Below are positions 57,019-64,000 of a DNA stretch of 64,000 nt, piece after piece (the stretch's first letter is position 1; each line of letters starts with the position of its first letter). Origin of the DNA: Turicibacter bilis (GTDB lineage: Bacteria; Bacillota_I; Bacilli_A; MOL361; Turicibacteraceae); NCBI RefSeq assembly GCF_024499055.1, contig NZ_CP071249.1, positions 682,001-746,000 of the forward strand, read 5' to 3'. The position numbers were made by a program, and so were the translations under genes. The notes under the pieces were generated by a model, which had not been told where the DNA came from, did not search any database, and saw nothing but the letters and a program-made list of their open reading frames with translations.

Positions 57019-59103
57019 TTAAACTGAACATGTTGTACATTCTTCAAATGCTAGATTTTTTGTACGCGTATAATATAAACTTTTTAATCCTAAATGATGG
57101 GCATATAAATAGTAACGAACTAACTCACGTGTACTCGTATTACTATCGACATAAAGTGTCGTACTAATTCCTTGATCAATATGAGGTTGAATTTCAGCCA
57201 CTAACTCTAATACCTTCATCATATTCATATGGTACGCTGATTTATAAAAGAAAATATTATCTTCTCCTAAATACGGCATTGGATAGTAAGTCGTTGCATT
57301 ACCGTATGTACGGCGCTCCACTAAATCAACGATCGGTAAAATACTTGCCGTTGCATTTTGGACATAACCAATACTTTGTGTTGGAGCAATCGCTAAGCGA
57401 TAGGCATGATACATTCCACTTTCTTTTACAGCCGTCGCAAGTTTAGCCCAATCTTCTGTTGTAGGAATCATCATATCTCCAAACAATGCTTTAATACGAT
57501 CAGTAGTTGGCGTATAATCTATTTCTTGATAATTCTTGAAATAGTTACCATTCGCATATTCAGATTGCTCAAAGCCGGTAAAACTTTGGCCTTTTTCAAT
57601 CGCGATTTGCATACTACGCTCAATTGAATAATAATTCACCATCATAAAGAATGTTCGTGCAAATTCTTTCGCAAGATCACTTTCATAAGCAATTTTATTT
57701 TTGGCGAAAAAGCCATGTAAATTCATACACCCTAATCCAACAGCATGTAATTCATGATTCGCTTTATTAATGCCTGGTGCATTGGAAATAGCTGAAAGCT
57801 CACTAACACTCGTTAAAGCGTCCATTCCACTATAGACACTTTCTCGAATCGATTGCTTCTCCATCACATTGACAATATTTAATGATCCTAAATTACAACT
57901 AATGTCTCGGCGAATGATATCCTCTTGTCCATAATCATTAATCGTTGAAGTTTCTTGTAATTGGAAGATTTCTGTACAAAGATTAGACATTTTAATTTGC
58001 CCAATCTCTTTCAGTGCGTGAGCATCATTTGAATTTGATTTAAAAACCATATACGGATAGCCCGATTCAAATTGCATCTTTGCAATATGTGTTAATAGAC
58101 GTCTTGCATCTAACGCTCGTTTTTTAATTGATTCATTTTGTACAAGTTCTTCATACATCACATCTAAATCTAAATCATCTAAATGTTTTCCAAGCGCTTG
58201 ATAAACAGTATGTGGAGCAAAGACATACATCGGTTCATTCTTTTTGGCCAATTCAAAGAATTTACTTGGGACTACTACTCCAATCGATAAGGTCTGAATT
58301 CGACTTTTCTCATCTGCATTAATCTTCTTTGTATCTAAAAACTCTTCAATATCCCAGTGAAAAATATTTAAATAAGCTGCTCCTGCTCCTGGACGTTGAC
58401 CAAGTTGATTGACATAGCTGAATGAGTCTTCTAACAATTTCATAACCGGTAACACACCGCTCGCTGCATTCTCAATTCCTTTAATCGACTCATTACGCGC
58501 ACGAAGTTTTGATAAATTCAATGCCACTCCACCACCAATTTTTGATAGTTGCATCGACGTATTAATATTATATGTAATTGAATTGAGTGAATCATCCATC
58601 TCTAGTAAGAAGCACGACACCATTTCACCACGGCGAGCCTTTCCCGCATTTAAAAATGTAGGTGTTGCTGGTTGATAGCGCTGCTCAATCATTGCAACGG
58701 CATAATCCATTGCTTTCTTTGCATCCCCTTGCGCTAAGTATAATGCAACGGCTACAATTCGATCTTCATAATACTCTAAATATTGCTGATGATCATTTGT
58801 TTTTAAAGCATAATCTTTATAAAACTTTGAAACCGCCATGAACGATTGAAATTTAAACTCATAAGAAAAGACAGTCTCACGAATACTTAAAATATCGTCT
58901 AATTCATATAATCTAAAGAAATCTTCATAATAATTCTCATCAATTAGCCAGCGTAAACGTGCCGCTTCTGTCTCAAATCGCTTCATTTTCGATTCTACTT
59001 CTTCTAAAAAGGCTTGAACTGCTTCACGATCTTTTTGTAACTGATAAAATCCATCTTTCTTTTGCATTAATTCATTATTTAACTGAATATATTTCTGTTC
59101 CAT
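57019..59103 (-). CDS. nrdE: Class Ib ribonucleoside-diphosphate reductase alpha subunit
   Basis: The catalytic subunit, 694 residues, without the ATP-cone activity domain, as expected for class Ib. The PATPTFLNAGKARRG region with the first redox cysteine in SCFLLEMDDSL is at about 145-175; the active-site SNLCTEI is near residue 387; the C-terminal CTTCSV redox pair ends the protein. AAAAGGAG precedes the ATG. It heads the nrdE-nrdF operon. Confidence 0.95.
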   Translation of the reverse strand: MEQKYIQLNNELMQKKDGFYQLQKDREAVQAFLEEVESKMKRFETEAARLRWLIDENYYEDFFRLYELDDILSIRETVFSYEFKFQSFMAVSKFYKDYALKTNDHQQYLEYYEDRIVAVALYLAQGDAKKAMDYAVAMIEQRYQPATPTFLNAGKARRGEMVSCFLLEMDDSLNSITYNINTSMQLSKIGGGVALNLSKLRARNESIKGIENAASGVLPVMKLLEDSFSYVNQLGQRPGAGAAYLNIFHWDIEEFLDTKKINADEKSRIQTLSIGVVVPSKFFELAKKNEPMYVFAPHTVYQALGKHLDDLDLDVMYEELVQNESIKKRALDARRLLTHIAKMQFESGYPYMVFKSNSNDAHALKEIGQIKMSNLCTEIFQLQETSTINDYGQEDIIRRDISCNLGSLNIVNVMEKQSIRESVYSGMDALTSVSELSAISNAPGINKANHELHAVGLGCMNLHGFFAKNKIAYESDLAKEFARTFFMMVNYYSIERSMQIAIEKGQSFTGFEQSEYANGNYFKNYQEIDYTPTTDRIKALFGDMMIPTTEDWAKLATAVKESGMYHAYRLAIAPTQSIGYVQNATASILPIVDLVERRTYGNATTYYPMPYLGEDNIFFYKSAYHMNMMKVLELVAEIQPHIDQGISTTLYVDSNTSTRELVRYYLYAHHLGLKSLYYTRTKNLAFEECTTCSV

Positions 59104-59521
59104 ATGCTCACTCCTTTTAGAGACTCTCTTTCAATACGGTAATTTATAATAACATATTTTTTTCGACTTTTTCTACTAAAACGAACTGTTTTTTTTGTAT
59201 ATAAAAATGCAAAAAATACCCTTTATTTTTATTCTTTTTTCATGGAGTGCCGACCTTTGTATTATTCACATTAAAAACACCCTCATACCTCACCAAACAA
59301 AAAGAAGTAACCCATATGGTTAGGTTACTTTAGCTCCAATGATACATACTTAAATTATCAGCTTTACCATGAATGATACAAATAAAAGTTTAAATTCTTA
59401 CTACAGATCTTTACCTCTTATCACTTCCCAAGTCCCCTCTAGTCTTCCTGCTTATCTTTAGACCCTGTCTATTAAAGACATCTATTATTAATAAGTGATA
59501 GTAGGAAGTTTCCTGTTATAC
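59104..59521. other. Gene-free stretch upstream of nrdE
   Basis: No gene is seen. A hairpin AAGTAACC/GGTTACTT lies at about 59304-59330 with TTTTTG on the minus strand, a terminator-like form. No convincing NrdR-box pair (tandem 16-bp palindromes) was found by eye. A purine-rich minus-strand patch lies around 59400-59460. Confidence 0.55.
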
Positions 59522-59523
59522 TA

Positions 59524-59552
59524 AAAAAAAGACCTTATTAAAAGGTCTTTTT
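59524..59552 (-). terminator. Terminator of the NfeD-SPFH unit
   Basis: AAAAAGACCTT (59526-59536) and AAGGTCTTTTT (59542-59552), with T bases on the minus strand. Confidence 0.88.
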
Positions 59553-59561
59553 CTGTATCAA

Positions 59562-60491
59562 TTAGTCTTCTTTAACCACTTGTGACGTTTCAGCAAGTGA
59601 AGCAATTAACCCACTAACATTTTGAATTTCAGATGGGATAATTAATTTTGTTGCTTTTCCATCTGCTACTTGTGCTAAAGCTTCAAATGATTTAAGTGTT
59701 AAAACTTCTGTTGTTGGGTGAGATTCATTTAGCATACGAAGCCCTTCAGCTGTTGCTTCTTGAACTTTTAAAATGGCTTCTGCTTCCCCTTCTGCACGGC
59801 GAATCGCAGCTTCTTTATCTGCTTCTGCCGATAAAATCATGGCTTGTTTACGAGCTTCTGCCTCAAGAATTTGTGATTCTTTTAATCCTTCCGCTTTTAA
59901 AATTGCAGATGTTTTTTCTCCTTCTGCTTGTAAGATTTTTTCACGACGTTCACGTTCTGCACGCATTTGTTTTTCCATGGCCGCTTGAATATCTTGTGGC
60001 GGAATAATATTTTTAACTTCTACACGGTTAATTTTAATTCCCCATGGATCAGTGGCTTCATCTAACACTGAACGCATACGAGAGTTAATAATATCACGTG
60101 AAGTTAACGTTTCATCTAACTCTAATTCCCCGATGATATTACGTAATGTTGTTGCTGTTAAATTCTCAATAGCAGCAAATGGATTACTTACCCCATACGT
60201 AAATAATTTAGGATCTGTAATTTGGAAGAAGACAACTGTATCGATTTGCATTGTCACGTTATCTTTTGTAATAACGGGTTGTGGTCTAAAATCAATAACT
60301 TGTTCTTTTAATAACACTTTATTTGCAACGCGATCCATAATTGGAATTTTAACATGAAGCCCAACGGTCCAAGTTGCAGCATAAGCACCGAAGCGCTCAA
60401 TAACATAGGCATTTGCCTGAGGTACCACTTTAATGTTAGCTGCTACTAAAATAATAATAACAACCACAATAGCAATGATAAAATAAGCCAT
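59562..60491 (-). CDS. SPFH/Band 7 membrane protein (QmcA/stomatin-like)
   Basis: A 309-residue protein with one N-terminal membrane segment (about 4-20), then an SPFH domain (VIERFGAYAATWTVGLH at about 30-46; VDTVVFFQITDP region), and a long alanine/glutamate-rich coiled coil (EGEKTSAILKAEGLKES). Such proteins scaffold membrane microdomains and membrane protease complexes. It is encoded 14 bases after an NfeD-family gene, the usual pairing. Confidence 0.92.
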   Translation of the reverse strand: MAYFIIAIVVVIIILVAANIKVVPQANAYVIERFGAYAATWTVGLHVKIPIMDRVANKVLLKEQVIDFRPQPVITKDNVTMQIDTVVFFQITDPKLFTYGVSNPFAAIENLTATTLRNIIGELELDETLTSRDIINSRMRSVLDEATDPWGIKINRVEVKNIIPPQDIQAAMEKQMRAERERREKILQAEGEKTSAILKAEGLKESQILEAEARKQAMILSAEADKEAAIRRAEGEAEAILKVQEATAEGLRMLNESHPTTEVLTLKSFEALAQVADGKATKLIIPSEIQNVSGLIASLAETSQVVKED

Positions 60492-60505
60492 TTTTCCATC
60501 TCCCT

Positions 60506-60955
60506 TTATTTAATGATAATTGTGACTCCTTCAATACGTAACACAGTCACAATTTCATCTACTTTATATACTTGTTTACTTTCTGACATCGCACGCCATA
60601 CTTTACCATCAAGCTTTACTTCACCGGTCGTATAAGGCCTAATCTCTTTTACTACCACAGCTTCTTTTCCAATCAACTCATCAACATTTGTTTTGACTTG
60701 ACCGATTTTTAACTTTTCAACAGCTACTTTTCGAGTGGTCGCCACTAAGACTAATGAGACTCCCAAAAAGATAAGGAGTTGAACTATAAATGAATCAATA
60801 ACAAAGGCAAATAACATGGCAACTAAAGCTCCGATTGCAAACCAAATTGAAACAATCCCTAAAGTCAATGCTTCAATAACAGCAAAGGCAATAGCAATCC
60901 AAAACCATAGCCATGTGAAAGGAATCCCCAAAACCAAACTCGTTAAACTGACCAT
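60506..60955 (-). CDS. NfeD-family membrane protein
   Basis: A 149-residue protein with three hydrophobic segments (about 10-75) and a C-terminal OB-fold domain (ELIGKEAVVVKEIRPYTTGEVKLDG at 88-112, in parts). It is the short NfeD type without serine protease domain, which partners stomatin/QmcA-like SPFH proteins. GGAG precedes the ATG by nine bases. Confidence 0.92.
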   Translation of the reverse strand: MVSLTSLVLGIPFTWLWFWIAIAFAVIEALTLGIVSIWFAIGALVAMLFAFVIDSFIVQLLIFLGVSLVLVATTRKVAVEKLKIGQVKTNVDELIGKEAVVVKEIRPYTTGEVKLDGKVWRAMSESKQVYKVDEIVTVLRIEGVTIIIK

Positions 60956-61002
60956 CTTCTCTCACTCCATTCTAATTGTTACTCTTACACTGTTACTTTT
61001 AC

Positions 61003-61008
61003 ATTATA
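61003..61008 (-). promoter_or_regulatory. Extended -10 promoter of the NfeD-SPFH unit
   Basis: TGCTATAAT on the minus strand, about 48 bases before the NfeD start codon. No strong -35, which is common with an extended -10. Confidence 0.5.
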
Positions 61009-61049
61009 GCAAATTTATTCCTCATTTGATACATCTAGCAAATTTGTTT

Positions 61050-61958
61050 TCATTTATTTTCCATCTTTTTAGCGCGCGGGTGTGCTAACGCATAGGCTTG
61101 CTTTAAATGTTCTTTCGAAACATGCGTATAAATTTGAGTGCTCGATAAATGCTCATGACCTAACAGTTCTTGCACAGCCCGCAAATCTGCTCCATGATTT
61201 AATAAATGTGTCGCAAACGTATGGCGAATCATATGTGGAGCCAACTTAATATGATTTGCCGTTTGTTTCGTTAATCGATTTAAAATATCTCTTACCCCTC
61301 GTTCTGTTAATGGCAGTCCATAATGATTCAAAAATAAATAATCGGTTTCAATCTTTGATTTTTTTAGTAACCTAGGTCGACTCTGTTGTAAATATGCTTG
61401 GATTGATTCCACTGCAAATTCCCCTAATGGAATATATCGATCTTTCCCACCCTTACCGTGTACTAACATCATCCCTGTTTCAAAATCTAATTGTTTTAAG
61501 GTTAAGCCACAGCACTCTGAAACACGGATACCTGTGGCATATAGGATTTCCAATAATGCATAATTTCGACATCCTAGTACCGTTGATTGATCAATACTTT
61601 CAAATAAGGCAACCATTTCTTCCTCATATAAAAACTTTGGTAAAACTTGTCCTCCTTTAGGTGCCTTAATCATCGAAAAAGGATTATGAGAAATGACACC
61701 CTCCTTTAATAAGAACTGATAATACGAACGTAAAGATGAAAGTTTACGACTCACTGTACTTCGATTCAATTGATGCGTGTAGCAATAATTTAAATACGCA
61801 CGGACTTCGCTATACTCCACATCTAACGGCTCAATCAGCTCCTGCTTACAAAAAGATTGCCATTCCTCTAAGTCTTTTTTGTAATTTAAAATCGTATGAG
61901 TTGAATAACGCTTCTCGTACGTTAAATACTCTAGATAACGATTAACCAGTTCTCTCAT
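61050..61958 (-). CDS. xerC: Tyrosine recombinase XerC
   Basis: A 302-residue site-specific recombinase for chromosome-dimer resolution. All catalytic residues are visible: Arg145 (GIRVSE), Lys169 (HGKGGKDR), His242 and Arg245 (HMIRHTF), His268 (LGHEHL) and Tyr277 (QIYTH). The N-terminal SAM-like core-binding domain is complete. The topA-trmFO-xerC order matches topA-gid-codV of Bacillus, so this is the housekeeping XerC rather than a phage integrase. hslVU and codY, which follow in Bacillus, are absent here and replaced by NfeD-SPFH. Confidence 0.94.
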   Translation of the reverse strand: MRELVNRYLEYLTYEKRYSTHTILNYKKDLEEWQSFCKQELIEPLDVEYSEVRAYLNYCYTHQLNRSTVSRKLSSLRSYYQFLLKEGVISHNPFSMIKAPKGGQVLPKFLYEEEMVALFESIDQSTVLGCRNYALLEILYATGIRVSECCGLTLKQLDFETGMMLVHGKGGKDRYIPLGEFAVESIQAYLQQSRPRLLKKSKIETDYLFLNHYGLPLTERGVRDILNRLTKQTANHIKLAPHMIRHTFATHLLNHGADLRAVQELLGHEHLSSTQIYTHVSKEHLKQAYALAHPRAKKMENK

Positions 61959-61984
61959 TATTCCTCACTCCCTCTACGTATAAA

Positions 61985-62011
61985 GAAAACAGTACTTATT
62001 GTACTGTTTTC
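61985..62011 (-). terminator. Hairpin between trmFO and xerC
   Basis: GAAAACAGTAC (61985-61995) and GTACTGTTTTC (62001-62011). The following T run is short on either strand; a partial terminator is likely. Confidence 0.55.
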
Positions 62012-62125
62012 CTTCATCGTTTATTTAATTGCCTGAAGCTATTTTTCTTCTTCATTTAGCAGATAAAGAGGCTGAAAGTCTTCAGATTCACCAAAGAACA
62101 AATTCTCCCTCACACTGATCAATGA

Positions 62126-63424
62126 TTAGATTAATTCTTTACATTCATTGATTTTTTCAATGGCGCGTGCAGCATAAAGAGCTTTTTTCTCTTTTTTCTT
62201 AACACGTCCTGGTAAGTCTAAGAATAATCCGAAGTTCGCATTCATTGGTTGGAAACCATCTTGAGACGTATGAGTAATATAGTAAGCCATTGATCCCATA
62301 GCTGTTTCACGTGGGAATTCAATTAATTCTTCACCTAACATGTATTTCGCCATGTTAATTCCAGCTACCATTCCTGATGCTGCCGATTCAACGTATCCTT
62401 CAACCCCTGTTAATTGCCCCGCAAAGAATAAATCTTCACGTGTTTTAAATTGGTATGTTGGGCGAAGTAATACTGGTGAGTTAATGAATGAATTACGATG
62501 CATAACTCCATAGCGTACGATTTCAGCATTTTCTAATCCCGGAATCATTTGAACAATACGTTTTTGTTCTCCCCATTTTAAATGCGTTTGGAATCCTACT
62601 AAGTTGTATAAAGTTCCCGCTGCATTATCTTGACGTAACTGAACAACAGCATAAGGTGTCTCTCCTGTTTTTGGATCTTCAAGCCCTACCGGTTTCATTG
62701 GTCCAAATAAAACCGTTTGGCGACCACGTTTCGCCATTACTTCGATTGGCATACATCCTTCAAAGAAGACTTCTTTTTCAAATTCTTTAACTGGAACGAC
62801 TTCTGCATTGATTAAAGCTTCATGCCAAGCATTAAACTCTTCTTCTGACATTGGACAGTTTAAATAAGCGGCTTCTCCTTTGTCATAACGAGATTTTAAA
62901 TAAACTTTATCAAAATTAATTGAATCTTTTTCAATAATTGGAGCTGCTGCATCATAGAAGTAGAATGAGTTATGTCCTGTCATTTCACGAATATATGCAC
63001 TTAAAGCATCACTCGTTAATGGTCCTGTTGCAACAATCGTTGGTCCCTCAGGAATTTCAGTTAACTCTTCACGAATGACTTCAATATTTGGATGATTACT
63101 TAAGAATTCTGTAATTTGTCCTGAAAATCCTTCACGGTCAACTGCTAATGCTCCACCTGCAGGAACCGCATTCGCATCGGCTGCCTTCATGATTAATGAA
63201 TCTAAAATACGCATCTCTTCTTTTAATACTCCAACAGCGTTTGCTAACCCATCTGCACGAAGTGAATTTGAACAAACTAACTCTGCGAAGTTTTGTGTGT
63301 GATGCGCAGGTGTATTTTTCACTGGGCGCATTTCATATAACTTAACTTGAATTCCACGTTTAGCTAATTGATAAGCGGCTTCCGAACCAGCTAAACCTGC
63401 TCCAATAACATTTACAAATTTCAT
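62126..63424 (-). CDS. trmFO: Folate/FAD-dependent tRNA (uracil-54-C5)-methyltransferase TrmFO
   Basis: Makes ribothymidine at tRNA position 54 using methylenetetrahydrofolate. The FAD-binding [19 protein letters not shown] (about 5-23) opens the protein, and the CSNSLR motif follows at about 51-56. [13 protein letters not shown] lies near residue 345. Length 432 is typical. AGGAGG precedes the ATG. It lies downstream of topA, as in Bacillus. Confidence 0.97.
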   Translation of the reverse strand: MKFVNVIGAGLAGSEAAYQLAKRGIQVKLYEMRPVKNTPAHHTQNFAELVCSNSLRADGLANAVGVLKEEMRILDSLIMKAADANAVPAGGALAVDREGFSGQITEFLSNHPNIEVIREELTEIPEGPTIVATGPLTSDALSAYIREMTGHNSFYFYDAAAPIIEKDSINFDKVYLKSRYDKGEAAYLNCPMSEEEFNAWHEALINAEVVPVKEFEKEVFFEGCMPIEVMAKRGRQTVLFGPMKPVGLEDPKTGETPYAVVQLRQDNAAGTLYNLVGFQTHLKWGEQKRIVQMIPGLENAEIVRYGVMHRNSFINSPVLLRPTYQFKTREDLFFAGQLTGVEGYVESAASGMVAGINMAKYMLGEELIEFPRETAMGSMAYYITHTSQDGFQPMNANFGLFLDLPGRVKKKEKKALYAARAIEKINECKELI

Positions 63425-63472
63425 TTTAACTTGCCTCCTAAGTTGCGAATTAACACATGGTTACAAATGAGA

Positions 63473-63501
63473 ATTATATCATAAATTACGGATTCTGCTA
63501 A
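63473..63501 (-). promoter_or_regulatory. Promoter of trmFO
   Basis: On the minus strand TTAGCA (63496-63501) and TATAAT (63473-63478) are separated by 17 bases, with a TG before the -10. A topA terminator further upstream supports an independent unit. Confidence 0.65.
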
Positions 63502-63673
63502 TACATTTTGCAATAAGCCCGGCGCTAATACGACAAATCTCAAATCAAGGCGATGAAGCGGGAGAATTCCTTGAACTTTTCTTCATCTGCTTAAGCCAAT
63601 CTCTTTTGCCTATTAACTTAAGATCCTGAATGACTTTATTATAACATAAACTTTTACCCTCTGTCTGTTTGCT

Positions 63674-63704
63674 TTAAAAACCCACCTTCTAAAAGGTGGG
63701 CTTT
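63674..63704 (-). terminator. Terminator of topA
   Basis: CCCACCTT (63681-63688) pairs with AAGGTGGG (63693-63700), followed on the minus strand by TTTTTAAAG. Confidence 0.85.
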
Positions 63705-63707
63705 TGA

Positions 63708-64000
63708 TTATTCTTCTTTATAGTCACATTCCTTATTCGGACATTGAATTTCATTTTTCTTCCCTTTAACGACTAACAAGCTATCGCATTTTGGACATTT
63801 CTTATCAACTGGTTTATGCCAAAGTGCATAATCACAGCTTGGATATTGATTACATCCATAGAAGACTTTTCCACGGCGTGTTTTCTTTTCAACGATTTCA
63901 CCTTTTTCACATTTCGGACATTTAACTCCTGTCGAAACGGGTGCAGCCTCTTCTTTTGTTTCCTTTTTAATATACTTACATGTCGGATAGCCACTACATG
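63708..64000 (-). CDS. topA: DNA topoisomerase I, C-terminal zinc-finger part
   Basis: The last 96 codons of topA; the rest lies beyond the right edge. Three or so C4 zinc-ribbon units are visible (CSGYPTC; CPKCEKGEIVEKKTRRG then FYGCNQYPSCDY; CPKCD then CPNKECDY), the standard tail of bacterial topoisomerase I, which relaxes negative supercoils. The stop codon is TAA at 63708-63710. Position upstream of trmFO and xerC supports the call. Confidence 0.93.
   Translation of the reverse strand, partial: CSGYPTCKYIKKETKEEAAPVSTGVKCPKCEKGEIVEKKTRRGKVFYGCNQYPSCDYALWHKPVDKKCPKCDSLLVVKGKKNEIQCPNKECDYKEE

Noticed and set aside
61050-61958. Phage integrase next to an attachment site
   Set aside because: The recombinase is XerC by gene order and motifs; no tRNA, prophage gene or duplicated attachment sequence is nearby.
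63773-63994. A 73-codon frame in the topA tail
   Set aside because: It is a shadow frame. The correct frame gives the zinc-ribbon tail of topoisomerase I, ending at 63708.

Overview
This window looks like part of the chromosome of a low-GC, Gram-positive, anaerobic and probably spore-forming Firmicute. Evidence includes the PolC-type replicase, the rpsB-tsf-pyrH-frr-uppS-cdsA-dxr-rseP-proS-polC gene order, AGGAGG-type ribosome binding sites before most genes, a class Ib ribonucleotide reductase, a hybrid-cluster protein, a DcuC transporter, and short genes resembling small spore proteins. The overall flavour fits Turicibacter or a near relative. That genus assignment is an inference from gene content and was not tested by any search.

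Layout. Positions 1-7.7 kb hold the start of rsmH (running off the left edge) and the protein quality-control block TPR protein-tig-clpX-lon-yihA, all on the minus strand. Positions 7.7-21.5 kb are the accessory part. They contain an intact ISL3-family element with an 8-bp target duplication, two identical tRNA-Arg genes, a tRNA-Leu, a decayed membrane-protein gene with five in-frame stops, a possible 26-residue hydrophobic peptide, an FG-GAP-like protein, an acetyltransferase, orphan genes, a DcuC transporter, a UvrD-like helicase, and an intact IS256-family element with a 9-bp target duplication lying in gene debris. Positions 21.6-39.8 kb hold metabolic and transport genes: hcp with a Crp/Fnr regulator and a well-placed operator, an oxidoreductase, BrnQ, an RNA/DNA methyltransferase, a lipoprotein aryl-sulfate sulfotransferase, a cation/proton antiporter, a membrane protein with a 36-bp repeat tract, a split chromate-type transporter, PpaC, PepF, an MFS carrier, a lipase-like hydrolase and a second FG-GAP-like protein.

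Positions 39.9-55.3 kb carry the conserved translation, lipid and replication block (polC to rpsB, minus strand). It is interrupted between uppS and frr by two small genes, an acetyltransferase and an MntR/DtxR-type regulator. Positions 55.3-64 kb hold a membrane-anchored orphan, nrdF-nrdE, an SPFH-NfeD pair, xerC, trmFO and the C-terminal zinc-finger part of topA (running off the right edge).

Most transcription units end in clear hairpin-plus-T-run terminators, which makes unit boundaries readable. The most informative observations are: a CRP-type palindrome centred exactly 41.5 bp upstream of the predicted hcp start; a prolyl-tRNA synthetase that lacks its whole editing insertion; an AssT-like lipoprotein without cysteines for the usual disulfide; two complete insertion sequences with target duplications; and several short or broken genes that ordinary gene calling would miss. 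I found no CRISPR array, prophage, rRNA operon or complete defence island.
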